A DNA stretch of 64,000 bases. Source: Elioraea tepidiphila DSM 17972. Its GTDB lineage: Bacteria; Pseudomonadota; Alphaproteobacteria; Acetobacterales; Acetobacteraceae. Below are positions 44,334 through 60,024 of this stretch, one piece after another. Below the pieces are notes generated by a model. It had not been told where the DNA came from. It did not search any database and was given only the letters and a program-made list of their open reading frames with translations. The DNA lies in assembly GCF_000378465.1 (NCBI RefSeq), contig NZ_KB899936.1, positions 1 to 64,000 on the forward strand, in the 5' to 3' direction. The number at the start of each line of letters is the position of its first letter. Position 1 is the first letter of the stretch. The translations under genes and the position numbers were made by a program.

Positions 44334-45287
44334 ATGCTGGTCTGGACGGTCCGGCGCATCCTGGTCAGCCTCGTGCTGATCTGGATCGTCGCGACCGTCA
44401 TCTTCACGGTCATCCATCTCGTTCCGGGCGATCCCGCCGAGCTGCTGCTCAGCTCCGGCGGGATGGCGCCCGACCCGGCGGCGGTGGCCGAGCTGCGCGA
44501 GCGGCTCGGGCTCGACCGGCCGTTCCTGGAGCAGTACGGCGCGTTCCTCTCGGGACTGCTGCGCGGCGATCTCGGAGCCTCGATGATCGACGAGTATCCG
44601 GTGATCGACGAGGTGCTGCTGCGCCTGCCGCGCACGCTGGAGCTGATCGCCGCCGGCGCGATCCTGGCCGTGCTGATCGGCATCCCGGTCGGCACCCAGG
44701 CCGCCCTGCGGCGGGGCACGGTGTTCGACCGCGCGACCAGCGCGACGGCGGCGCTGCTGCTCGCGGTGCCGATCTTCGTCGTCGGCACGCTTCTGGTGCT
44801 GGTGTTCGCGCAATGGCTGCGCTGGATGCCGGCGGGCGGCTATGTGCCGCTGGCGCAGGACCCCTGGCAGCACCTGACCCTGCTGACCATGCCGGCGCTC
44901 GCGGTGGCCAAGGGTCTGGTCGCGGTGGTGTTCCGCATGACGCGCGCGGCCGTGCTCGATTCGCTCTCGCGCGACTTCGTGCGCACCGCGCGCGCCAAGG
45001 GGCTCTCGCCCTCGCGCATCCTGGTCCATCACGTGGTGCGCAACGCGATCATCCCGGTGCTGACGGTGCTCGCCCTGCACATGGGCACGCTGCTCGGCGG
45101 CACCGTGCTGGTGGAGTACGTGTTCAACTGGCCGGGCATGTCCACGCCGCTGCTGAAGGCGGTGGAGGCGCGCGACTACCCGATGGTGGTCGGCATCGTG
45201 CTGACCATCTCGGTGCTGTTCGTCGCGCTCAACCTCGTGATGGATCTCGTCTACGCCGCGCTCGACCCGAGGATCCGGCACGCGTGA
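44334..45287 (+). CDS. Peptide-type ABC transporter permease (DppB type), set 3
   Basis: 317 residues. It begins MLVWTVRRILVSLVLIWIVA; typical pieces are LGLDRPFLEQYGAFLSGLLRGDLG and the docking loop DFVRTARAKGLSPSRILVHHVVRNA. It starts seven bases after the binding-protein stop. The GTG of the downstream fusion gene overlaps its stop (GTGA). Part of the hyu-linked transporter. Confidence 0.92.
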   Translation: MLVWTVRRILVSLVLIWIVATVIFTVIHLVPGDPAELLLSSGGMAPDPAAVAELRERLGLDRPFLEQYGAFLSGLLRGDLGASMIDEYPVIDEVLLRLPRTLELIAAGAILAVLIGIPVGTQAALRRGTVFDRATSATAALLLAVPIFVVGTLLVLVFAQWLRWMPAGGYVPLAQDPWQHLTLLTMPALAVAKGLVAVVFRMTRAAVLDSLSRDFVRTARAKGLSPSRILVHHVVRNAIIPVLTVLALHMGTLLGGTVLVEYVFNWPGMSTPLLKAVEARDYPMVVGIVLTISVLFVALNLVMDLVYAALDPRIRHA

Positions 45288-47112
45288 GGCGGCTCGCGAT
45301 CCCGGGCGCGCTGGTCGCGGCGATCGTCCTGGTCGCCCTCGCCGCGCCGATCCTCGGCCTGCCCGACCCGGTGCAGCAGGACATCGCGCAGCGCCTGTCG
45401 GGCCCCACGGCCGGCAGCCCGCTCGGCCGCGACGAGTTCGGCCGCGACGTGCTCTCGCGGCTGATCTGGGGCGCGCGTGCCTCGCTGACGGTCGCCTTCG
45501 CCTCGGCCGCGATCGCCTGCGCGCTCGGCACGCTGCTCGGGCTGCTCGGCGGCTGGTTCCGCGGCCTCGGCGAGCTGCTCGCGCTGCGCAGCATGGACAT
45601 CGTGCTGTGCTTCCCGCCGATCCTGCTCGCGCTGCTGGTGGTGACGCTGCTGGGGCCGGGCAGTGGCACGCTGATCCTCGTCCTGGCGATCCTGTTCCTG
45701 CCGGGCTTCGTGCGCGTCACCTATGCCGAGGTGCTGTCGGCGCGCAGCCACGACTATGTGGAGGCGGTGCGCGCGCTCGGCGCCGGGCCGCTGAGGATCC
45801 TCATCGTCACGGTGCTGCCCAACGTCGCCGGGCCGATCCTGGTGCAGCTCTCGCTCGCGGTCGCGGCGGCGGTGGTGCTGGAGAGCGGGCTCTCGTTCCT
45901 CGGCCTCGGCGTGGTGCCGCCCGAGCCCTCCTGGGGGCTGATGATCCGCGGCGCGCGCGCGACCATGGCGCAGGCCCCGCTGCTTCTGCTCTGGCCCTGC
46001 GCGGTGCTGACCTTCACCATCCTGGCGATGAACCTGCTCTGCGATGCGTTGCGCGACTGGGTCGATCCGCGCACCGCCTCCGCCGTCCGGCTGCGCGCGA
46101 TCGACCGGGTGCTGCCGGGCCTGCTGCCGCCCGCACGGGCGGACGCGGTGCTGCAGGTCGATCGGCTGACGGTCGAGATCGACACGCCCGCCGGCGTGAT
46201 CCGCCCGGTGGACGACGTCTCCTTCGCCGTGCGCGCCGGCGAGACGGTGGCGATCGTCGGCGAGTCGGGGTCGGGCAAGTCGCTGACCGCGGCCTCGGTG
46301 ATGGGGCTGCTGCCGCCGGCCGCGCGCATCGCCCAGGGGGCGGCGCTTCTCGACGGCACCGACCTGCTGCGCCTCGACGAGGCGGCGCTGCGCCGGCTGC
46401 GCGGCGGCGCGATGGCCATGGTGTTCCAGGATCCGATGAGCAGCCTCAACCCGGTACACCGCACGGGCGACCAGGTGGCCGAGGCGATCCTCGCGCATCG
46501 GCCGATGCCCCGGGCGGCGGCGCGGCGCGAGGCCGTCGGCCTGTTCCGCCGCGTCGGCATCGCCGATCCGGAGCGGCGCGCGAACGCCTTCCCGCACGAG
46601 ATGTCGGGCGGGATGCGCCAGCGCGTGATGATCGCGATGGCGATCGCCAACAACCCGCGCCTGCTGATCGCCGACGAGCCGACCACCGCGCTCGACGTGA
46701 CGGTGCAGGCGCAGATCCTCGACCTGCTCGCCGATCTCCGCCGCGAGACGGGCATGGCGCTGGTGTTCATCACCCACAATCTCGGCGTGGTGGCCGAGAT
46801 CGCCGACCGCGTCGTGGTGATGTATGCCGGCCAGGTGGTCGAGCAGGGCGAGACGGAAGCGGTGTTCGCCCGGCCGCTGCACCCCTACACGCGCGCGCTG
46901 CTCGCCGCCGTGCCCGAGGGCGACGAGAAGCCCGCGGGCATTCCCGGCGTCGTACCTCCGCCGCACGCGCTGCCGCCCGGCTGCCGCTTCGCGCCGCGCT
47001 GCCCGCACGCCGCCCCCGCCTGCGAGGCGGCGGCGCCGTCGCTCGAGTCGTATGACGGCCGGCTCGTGCGCTGCGTGCGGGTCGCGGCGTGGCTGCGCGA
47101 GACGGCGTCGGC

Positions 47113-47116
<4 letters not shown>
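45284..47116 (+). CDS. Permease-ATPase fusion (DppC and DppD in one chain), set 3
   Basis: 610 residues from a GTG start overlapping the dppB stop. The first 260 residues are a DppC-type permease (SPLGRDEFGRDVLSRLIWGAR, YVEAVRALGAGPLRILIVTVLPN, LSFLGLGVVPPEPSWGLMI), then a linker around residues 262-290, then a complete DppD-type ATPase: Walker A GESGSGKSL near residue 327, signature MSGGMRQRVMIAMA near 440, Walker B LLIADEPTTALD near 462 and the H-loop FITHNLGVV. The frame is uninterrupted. Permease-ATPase fusions of this kind are known in a minority of Dpp-type systems; the fusion fixes one-to-one stoichiometry of permease and motor. Confidence 0.9.
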
Positions 47117-48087
<971 letters not shown>

Positions 48088-48094
48088 CGGGGCG

Positions 48095-50879
<2,785 letters not shown>

Positions 50880-50887
<8 letters not shown>

Positions 50888-52709
50888 CGTCGAGCGACCA
50901 GCGGACCGACCAGGGCGCGAGGACGTCGCGCTCGGCCATGCCCTCCTGCCAGAGCACGCGGCCGCGCGGCGGGGCGAACCCGGCGACCCCGCGCGGCGAG
51001 AGATTGGCGTCGAGTGCGAGCGTGCCGCCCTCCTCGAAGGTCCAGACCACGCTGACCGCGCCCGCGCCGATCACGCGCGCCGCGCCGCCGCGACGGAGAC
51101 GCGGCAGGCGCGGCGCGAGCTCGGCGTGCCGCAGCGCCAGGATGCGGCGATGCCACGCCAACGCCTCGGCGTGCGGCGCGATGTCGCGATCCTCCCAGCG
51201 CAGTGTCGAGGCCGCCACGGTCGTCTGCGCGAGCGGATCGGGAATGCGCGCGCGGCGTGCGGCATCGGCAAAGGCGGGGAAGCGGGCGAACTCGGCGCGG
51301 CGCCCGTTCCGTACGGCATCGGCAAGATCGGGGCCGAAGTCGCAGAAGAACAGGAAGGGCTGGCTGGCGGCCCACTCCTCGCCCATGAACAGCATCGGGA
51401 TCTGCGGCAGGAGCAGCAGCACGGCGCCGCAGGCGCGCACGGCTTCGGCCGGGGCGAGCATGGTCAGCCGCTCGCCGAAGGCGCGGTTGCCGATCTGGTC
51501 GTGATTCTGCACGAAGGCGATGAAGGCCGTGGGCGGCAGGTGCGCGCTCGGCTCGCCGCGCGCATGGCCGCGATAGGGCATCGCCTCGCCCTGGAACGCG
51601 AAGCCTTCGGCGAGTGCCCGCGCGAGCTTCGCCGCGTCGCCGAGATAGTCGGCGTAATACCCCTCGCCCTCGCCGGTCGCGGCGACATGCAGCACATGGT
51701 GCATGTCGTCGTTCCATTGCGCGGTATAGGCTCGGGGCGTCCCGTCGGCGCGCCGCTCGAGGCGGTGCGCGTGGTTCTCCTCGTTCTCCAGGACCAGATG
51801 GACGTGGCGATCGGGGAAGGCTGCGCGGACACGCCCGCCGAGCGCGTCGAGGATGTGCGTCGCGCTGTCGTCGCGGATCGCGTGCACCGCGTCCAGCCTG
51901 AGCCCGTCGAGATGGAACTCGGTGAGCCAGTAGAGTGCGTTCTCGATGAAGAACGCACGCACAGGGCCGCTGTCAGCGCCGTCGAGGTTGATCGCCGCGC
52001 CCCAGGGTGTCGCGTGACGATCGGTGAAGAACGAGGGCGCGAGCGCGTGCAGGTAATTCCCGTCGGGACCGAAATGGTTGTAGACGACATCGAGCAGCAC
52101 CATCAGCCCGCGCGCATGCGCCGCCTCGATCAGCGCCTTGAAGTCCTCGGGCCGGCCATAGGCGGCATCGGGCGCGAAGGGCAGCACGCCGTCATAGCCC
52201 CAGTTGCGCCGACCGGGGAAATCCGCGACCGGCATGATCTGCAGCGCGGTGATGCCGAGCGCGGCCAGATGGTCGAGCCGTTCGATCGCGGAGCGGAACG
52301 TGCCGCCCGGCGTGAAGGTGCCGACATGCAGCTCGTACAGCACCGCCTCATGCCAGGGACGGCCGCGCCAGGCCCCGTCGCGCCAGGGATGGGCGCGCGG
52401 GTCGATCACCTCGCTCGGGCCGTGCACGTCCACCGGCTGATGGCGCGATGCCGGATCGGGCACATGCAGCCCGTCCGGCAGCACGAAGCGGTAGCGGCTG
52501 CCGGCGCGCGCCGTACGGGTGACCAGCGTGTGCCAGCCGCCCTCCTCCCGCGCGAGCGGCAGCGGCGCCGCCGCGCCGTCGAGCGCGAGCGCGATCGCCG
52601 CGTGATCCGGCGCCCAGACGCGGAAACGCACCGCGCCATCCGCGAGGATCTGCGCGCCGAACGGCATCGCGTGGACGCGACGCACGGCGGGGGCTTCTCG
52701 CGACGACAT
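50880..52709 (-). CDS. treZ: Maltooligosyltrehalose trehalohydrolase TreZ
   Basis: 609 residues. N-terminal domain (VRFRVWAPDHAAIALALDG) is the CBM48-like part; GH13 segments are LLDVVYNHFGPDGNYL, FHLDGLRLDAVHAI (catalytic Asp), HLVLENEENHAH (Glu) and FVQNHDQIGNRA (Asp). TreZ releases trehalose from the chain made by TreY. Start MSSREAPAV at 52709 gives a natural length; a GTG just upstream is possible. The 104-base gap to glgX on the other strand must hold both promoters; I see no strong boxes there. Confidence 0.93.
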
Positions 52710-52813
52710 CACCCGCTCTTCTGCGCCAGCGTGGCCGCGCTGCGCAACCGTCGCGCGCCGATCCGTGATCATGATGCTATGGTCGGCCCAGCCGCAATTC
52801 GTTCCGGGAGAGC

Positions 52814-55125
<2,312 letters not shown>

Positions 55126-55129
<4 letters not shown>

Positions 55130-56238
55130 CCGATCTGTTCAGCCCCTTCGCCCTGCGCGGGGTGACCTTCCGCAACCGCATCGGCGTCTCGCCGATGTGC
55201 CAGTATTCCTGCTCGGAGGATGGCAAGCCGACCGACTGGCACCTCGCGCATCTGGTCTCGCGGGCGGTCTCGGGCGTCTCGCTGGTGATCGCGGAGGCCT
55301 CGGCGGTGACGCCGGAGGGTCGGATCACGCCGCGCGATCTCGGCATCTGGGGCGACGAGCATATCCGCCCGCATGCGCGGCTCGCCGGGGCGATCGCCGC
55401 GGTCGGCGCGGTGCCGGCGATCCAGCTCGCCCATGCCGGGCGCAAGGCGAGCCGCCGCCCGCCCTGGGAGACGGGTGCGGCCGAGCCGGGCTGGCAGACG
55501 CTCGGGCCGAGCGCGGTCGCCTTCGAGGGTTTCGCCACGCCGCGCGCGATGAGCGAGGAGGATATCGCGGCGACGATCGCTGCCTTCGTCGCCGCGGCGC
55601 GCCGGTCGGTGCAGGCCGGGTATCGCCTGATCGAACTGCACGGCGCGCACGGCTATCTGATGCACAGCTTCCTCTCGCCGCTGTCGAACCGGCGCAACGA
55701 CCGCTGGGGCGGGGATTTCGAGGGCCGCACACGCTTCGCCTGCGAGACCGCGCGCGCGGTGCGGGCGGCCATCCCGGAGGACATGCCGCTGGTCGTGCGC
55801 ATCTCGCACACCGACTGGGTCGAGGGCGGGTGGACCACCGAGGAGAGCGTTGAGCTCGCGCGCCGGCTGAAGGCGCTCGGCGTCGATGCGATCGATGTGA
55901 GTTCGGGCGGCCTCTCCGCGGCGCAGAAGGTCCCGCTCGGCCCGGGCTACCAGGTGCCCGGTGCTGCGGCGGTGCGCAGCGGTGCCGGCATTCCCGTACT
56001 GGCGGTCGGCCTGATCACCGAACCCGAGCAGGCGCAGGCGATCATCGCCGAGGGCAAGGCCGACATGGTGCTGCTCGCGCGCGGCTTCCTGCGCGAGCCC
56101 TACTGGGCGATGAAGGCGGCGGTGGCGCTGGGCCGCACGGACGCGCTCGCGATCCCGCCGCAATACGAGCGCGGCTGGTCGAGCCTCGGCGCGATGGCGA
56201 TGGACCGCGCGGTGGGCGAGCCGCTGCCGGCGCTGTAG
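55126..56238 (+). CDS. NADH:flavin oxidoreductase, Old Yellow Enzyme family (YqjM-like)
   Basis: 370 residues. FMN-dependent TIM barrel with SPMCQYSCSEDGKPTDWHL (the thermophilic-like YqjM-class Cys in the PMCQY motif), QLAHAGRKASR, IELHGAHGYLMHSFLSPLSNRRNDRWGG (His-x-x-His pair) and MVLLARGFLREPYW. It reduces activated alkenes with NAD(P)H. It overlaps the glgX stop by four bases but shares no obvious pathway with it. Confidence 0.92.
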
Positions 56239-56242
56239 CCGC

Positions 56243-56371
56243 TCATACCCGGCGCACGAAGGTTTCACCGTCATGCGCCGGGTATGAGGGTTTCTTGAGC
56301 GCGCGGCCGCCACACCAGCCCTGCGCGCGATACCGTCCGGACAAGGGTCGGACCTTTGTCCGGACGGTATC
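56243..56371 (-). repeat. Double-hairpin repeat element, copy B
   Basis: Same element as 23167-23294 but inverted. Hairpin 2 is 56243-56287 (TCATACCCGG...CCGGGTATGA) and hairpin 1 is 56329-56371 (GATACCGTCCGG...CCGGACGGTATC), with a spacer sharing CCACACCAGCCCTGCGCGC. It fills the gap between two convergent genes and its outer end overlaps the TGA of the minus-strand gene. Confidence 0.88.
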
Positions 56372-57101
56372 AGGCCAGCGCGAACAGCCGGCCCCACTGC
56401 GGCGCTGCCGGCCCCGTGTCGCGGCCGACCAGCCGCAGCGCGTGCCAGAGCGGCAGGGTCGTGGCGTCGAGCACGGGCAGGCCGTGCCGGCGCTCGGCCT
56501 CCGCCGCGACCAGCGCGCCCGCATAGTTGGTGCACCAGGTCAGCACGGCGTCCGGGGCGGCGCGCGCGACGGTCTCGATCTGGGCGAGGATGCGTTCGGC
56601 CGGAACGGAGGCGTAGGAGAGGTTATCGGTCAGGCCGAGATGGCTCTCCGCGATGACCGTGATTCCCTCCTCCGCCATGCGCGCGACGATGCGCTGCTGA
56701 TAGGCTGCCGCGTACGGCGTCACCAGGGCGATGCGGCGGGTGCCCAGCCTCGCCACCGCCTCCAGCAGGGCGAGGCTGGAGGTCGTCGCCGTGATCCCCG
56801 TCGCGTCCTCGATCCGGCGCTTGAGGTCGGCGTCATGCCCGAAGCCGATCGAGCCGCCCTTCGAGCCGTTCCAGAGGATCACGTCCGGTTTCGCGTGCGA
56901 CAGCAGCCGCGCGGCGGTCAGCATGCCGTCGAGGTCGTAGCTGTCCGGGAACGGGTCACGCTCGCCGACCACGCCGATCCGCGAGAAGTGGGCCGAGACG
57001 GTCGGGAAACGGTCGAGCAGCCGCGTGGTGATCCGTTCGACCACCAGGTTGCCGGACGGCGTGATCACGCCGAGCGCATGCTCGAACCCCAGTGCATCCA
57101 T
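56370..57101 (-). CDS. Arylmalonate decarboxylase/maleate isomerase-like enzyme (Asp/Glu racemase superfamily)
   Basis: 243 residues. N-terminal LGVITPSGNLVVERIT is the family's first loop. Where two-cysteine racemases and isomerases have their first cysteine, this protein has WNGSKGGSIGF with no Cys; the second-site cysteine is present in LTWCTNYAGALVA. The end LWHALRLVGR...WGRLF resembles arylmalonate decarboxylase, which also keeps only the second cysteine. It is the last gene of a TRAP transporter operon, so it likely acts on a malonate-, maleate- or hydroxy-acid-like compound. Exact reaction not assignable. Confidence 0.8.
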   Translation of the reverse strand: MDALGFEHALGVITPSGNLVVERITTRLLDRFPTVSAHFSRIGVVGERDPFPDSYDLDGMLTAARLLSHAKPDVILWNGSKGGSIGFGHDADLKRRIEDATGITATTSSLALLEAVARLGTRRIALVTPYAAAYQQRIVARMAEEGITVIAESHLGLTDNLSYASVPAERILAQIETVARAAPDAVLTWCTNYAGALVAAEAERRHGLPVLDATTLPLWHALRLVGRDTGPAAPQWGRLFALA

Positions 57102-57103
57102 CG

Positions 57104-58384
57104 TCAGAACCCCGCCGCGCGTGGAAGGAACAGCACCAGCTCCGGCACCAGCATGCAGATCAGCAGCAGGGCGTACATCAGCGCCACGAACGGCCAGACA
57201 TGGCGCGCGAGCTCGCCGACGGGCATGCGCGCGAGCCCGCAGACGACGAACAGAACCACGCCCACCGGCGGGGTCAGCATGCCGATCACCAGATTGAACA
57301 CGAACAGGAAGCCGAAGTGGAGCGGATCGATGCCGTAGGCGAGCGCGATCGGATGGAGCAGCGGCACCAGCATGATGTAGGCCGCATTGCTCTCCAGCAC
57401 GCAGCCCACCACGACCAGCGTGACGGCGACCAGCAGGTTGAAGACGAGCGGACTGTCCGTGAGCGCGCGCAGCCACGAGGCGAGCTGCTGCGGGAACAGG
57501 TCGATCGTCAGCATGTAGGTCACGGCGGACGCGAAGGCGATCATCGCGCCGACCACCGCCGTCGTGATCGCCGTCGCGCCGATCGCCTCGGGCAGGTCGG
57601 CGAGCTTCAGCTGGCGCGTGACGAGGAATCCCACCGCGAGCGCATAGACCACCGCGACCGCCGAACCCTCGGTCGCGGTGAACGCGCCGCCGACGATGCC
57701 GCCGATCACGACCACGGGCATCATCACGACCAGGAAGGACCGCTTCAGCTCGTGCGCGATCCGGCGCCACGAGAACGCCTCGCCCGTGACCGGCAGGCCG
57801 CGCACGCGTGCGATCACCGAGCAGAGGATCAGCATCAGCACGACGAGGATCAGTCCCGGAACAACCCCGGAGAGGAAGAGCCCGCCGACCGAGACCGACG
57901 AGCCCGCCATGAAGGCGTAGACGATCATCGCCCCGGAGGGCGGGATGAGCGGGCCGAGATTGGCCGAGGCCGCGATCACCGCGGCCGAGAAGCCGGTGCC
58001 GTAGTGGTGTTCGAGGGGCTTCAGCATGGTCGCGCCCAGGGCGGAGGCATCGGCGACCGCGGCCCCGGAGACGGTCGAGAGGCCCATGCCGGCCAGCACC
58101 GTCACATGCGCGAGCCCGCCGCGCACCCGCCCGATCGCGGCGTTGGCGAGGTCGATCAGCCGCTCCATGATGCCCGCGCGCATCATCAGCTCGCCGGCCA
58201 GCACGAAGAACGGGATCGACATCAGCGGGAACGCGTTCACCGCGTTCATCATGCGCGTGGGCAGCATGGCGAGATCGAAGCCGCTCTCGATCACACCCGC
58301 GACGGCGCCGAAGCCGAGTGCCCAGGCGAGCGGCACGCCCGCAAGGGCCGCGCCGAAGAACACCAGCATCACGGTGAGGCTCAT
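57104..58384 (-). CDS. TRAP transporter large permease (DctM type)
   Basis: 426 residues with about 12 membrane spans. Family pieces: GLSTVSGAAVADASALGATMLKPL, SANLGPLIPPSGAMIVYAF, AFTATEGSAVAVVYAL and FVFNLVIGMLTPPVGVVLFV. It forms the sodium-driven channel for an organic acid. Start ATG 58384 overlaps the small permease stop by four bases; two bases separate it from the following enzyme gene. Confidence 0.92.
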   Translation of the reverse strand: MSLTVMLVFFGAALAGVPLAWALGFGAVAGVIESGFDLAMLPTRMMNAVNAFPLMSIPFFVLAGELMMRAGIMERLIDLANAAIGRVRGGLAHVTVLAGMGLSTVSGAAVADASALGATMLKPLEHHYGTGFSAAVIAASANLGPLIPPSGAMIVYAFMAGSSVSVGGLFLSGVVPGLILVVLMLILCSVIARVRGLPVTGEAFSWRRIAHELKRSFLVVMMPVVVIGGIVGGAFTATEGSAVAVVYALAVGFLVTRQLKLADLPEAIGATAITTAVVGAMIAFASAVTYMLTIDLFPQQLASWLRALTDSPLVFNLLVAVTLVVVGCVLESNAAYIMLVPLLHPIALAYGIDPLHFGFLFVFNLVIGMLTPPVGVVLFVVCGLARMPVGELARHVWPFVALMYALLLICMLVPELVLFLPRAAGF

Positions 58385-58842
58385 CGCGGCGCCCGCATGA
58401 CGGCCTGCGACACGAAGAACACCGCGCAGAACGCGCTGCCCACCACCACCGGCACGAGGAACCAGCCGGCGGAGAGGTCGAGCGAGATCATCCGCTCGTC
58501 CCACTGGTCGAGCGCGATCAGCAGGCCCTCCCAGGCGACGATCGCGGAGAGTGCGGCGCAGGCGAGCGCGGTCGCCGCGCCGAGAGCGGGACGCAAGCCG
58601 CCCGGGACCGCATTCAGGAGCAGGCCGATCGCGATGTGGCCGCGCGCGCGCACGGCCACCGCCATGCCCAGGAAGACCGACCAGACGAAGGCGAGACGGC
58701 CGATCTCGTCGGCCCAGCCGAAGGAGCGGTTGAAGCCGTAGCGCGCCACCACCTGCGCGAACACCACGGCCACCATGATCGAGATGATGCCCACCAGCGC
58801 GGCGCGCAGCGCGCGGTCGGCCACCTCCACCACCGCGTTCAC
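58381..58842 (-). CDS. TRAP transporter small permease (DctQ type)
   Basis: 153 residues with four membrane spans. The segment YGFNRSFGWADEIGRLAFVWSVFLGMAVAVRARGHIAIGLLL is the standard DctQ core with its conserved Glu and His. It follows the binding-protein gene after 10 bases and overlaps the large permease. It completes the TRAP unit. Confidence 0.92.
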   Translation of the reverse strand: MNAVVEVADRALRAALVGIISIMVAVVFAQVVARYGFNRSFGWADEIGRLAFVWSVFLGMAVAVRARGHIAIGLLLNAVPGGLRPALGAATALACAALSAIVAWEGLLIALDQWDERMISLDLSAGWFLVPVVVGSAFCAVFFVSQAVMRAPR

Positions 58843-58852
58843 CGTCGCCCGG

Positions 58853-59860
58853 TCAGGCGGCGGCGCGCGCGACCTCGGCCTGGACCCGGTCGATCAGGTC
58901 GGCGCCGAGCCGGCCCTTGATCTGATCCACCACACCGGCCGACAGCGCGCGCATCCTCGCCAGCTCGGCCTGCGGCAGCGGCTCGTACAGCATTCCCTTC
59001 GCCTGCAGATCGGCCAGAGCCTCCGAGTCGGCCGCGGCGGCCGCCGTTCGCTGCGCCCGGATCGCGTTGCCCATCGCCGTGCGGATCGCCTGCTGGAACT
59101 CGCCGGGCAGACGCTCGAAGCTGCGCCGATGCGCCACGATCGAGATGAAGTCGAAGAAGTGGCCGGTGTTGGTGAGATGACGCTGCACCTCGAAGTAGCG
59201 GCTGGCGCGGATGATCGCGTAGGGGTTCTCCTGCCCGTCCACCACGCCCTGCTGCAAAGCGGAGTAGAGTTCGCGGATATCCATAGCCACCGGATTGGCG
59301 CCGATCGCGCGGAAGGTCGCGAGATGGGTCTCGTTCGGCTGCATGCGGATCTTGAGCCCACGCAGATCCTCGACCGTGCGGATCGGCTTGTTGCCGGTGG
59401 TGACGTGACGGAAGCCGAGCTCCATGTAGCCGAGCGAAAGAAAGCCCTTGTCCGCCATGCGCTGGTCGAGCAGCTCGCCGATCGGGCCGTCCACCACCCG
59501 GAACGCGACCTCGCGGCTCGGGAACTGGAACGGCAGGCTGATCGCCTCGAGCTCGGGCACGGTGCGGCTCAGGAACGCCATGCCCACCCACGTCATCAAC
59601 AGCGTGCCCTGGCGCACGTTCGAGACGTTCTCGCCCGCGCCACCGAGCTGCATGGCCGGAAAGGTATCGACCGCAAGCCGGCCGCCCGTCAGTCGTTCCA
59701 CCTCGGCCTTGAATCCCTCGATCGCCACCGACGAGGAGTGCTCGGTCGCGAAGTTGCCGGCGATGCGCAGCCGCGTGGTCTGGCCGAAGGCGCGATCGGA
59801 GGGCCAGAGGGCGGGCAGGGCGAGCGCGGAGCCGAGCACGAAACGACGAGGGACGGGCAT
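58853..59860 (-). CDS. TRAP transporter substrate-binding protein (DctP type)
   Basis: 335 residues. N-terminus MPVPRRFVLGSALALPALWP is a twin-arginine export signal. DctP landmarks: FKAEVERLTGGRLAVDTFPAMQLGG, GLKIRMQPNETHLATFRAIGANPVAMDIRELYSALQQGVVDGQENP. The Arg in KIRMQ normally binds a carboxylate, so the ligand is probably an organic acid. Very strong ribosome site (AGGAGG, five bases before ATG). First gene of dctP-dctQ-dctM plus the AMDase-like gene. The 164-base gap upstream (59861-60024) has no clear hairpin; it contains a repeated GTCGGCA. Confidence 0.92.
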   Translation of the reverse strand: MPVPRRFVLGSALALPALWPSDRAFGQTTRLRIAGNFATEHSSSVAIEGFKAEVERLTGGRLAVDTFPAMQLGGAGENVSNVRQGTLLMTWVGMAFLSRTVPELEAISLPFQFPSREVAFRVVDGPIGELLDQRMADKGFLSLGYMELGFRHVTTGNKPIRTVEDLRGLKIRMQPNETHLATFRAIGANPVAMDIRELYSALQQGVVDGQENPYAIIRASRYFEVQRHLTNTGHFFDFISIVAHRRSFERLPGEFQQAIRTAMGNAIRAQRTAAAAADSEALADLQAKGMLYEPLPQAELARMRALSAGVVDQIKGRLGADLIDRVQAEVARAAA

Positions 59861-60024
59861 CGTTACCTCCTGTTGGGCGGTTTCAGGACGGCGCACGAGC
59901 ACAGAGCATGCCAGTTGCCGAGCCCGGTGCCCACCCGTGCGGGAAAGGCCAGGGACGGGGCCGTCTGCCCAGGGGTGCGGCAGGCGGCTGCCCACCGCAG
60001 CGGCGCCCGCCAGTCGGCAGGGCG

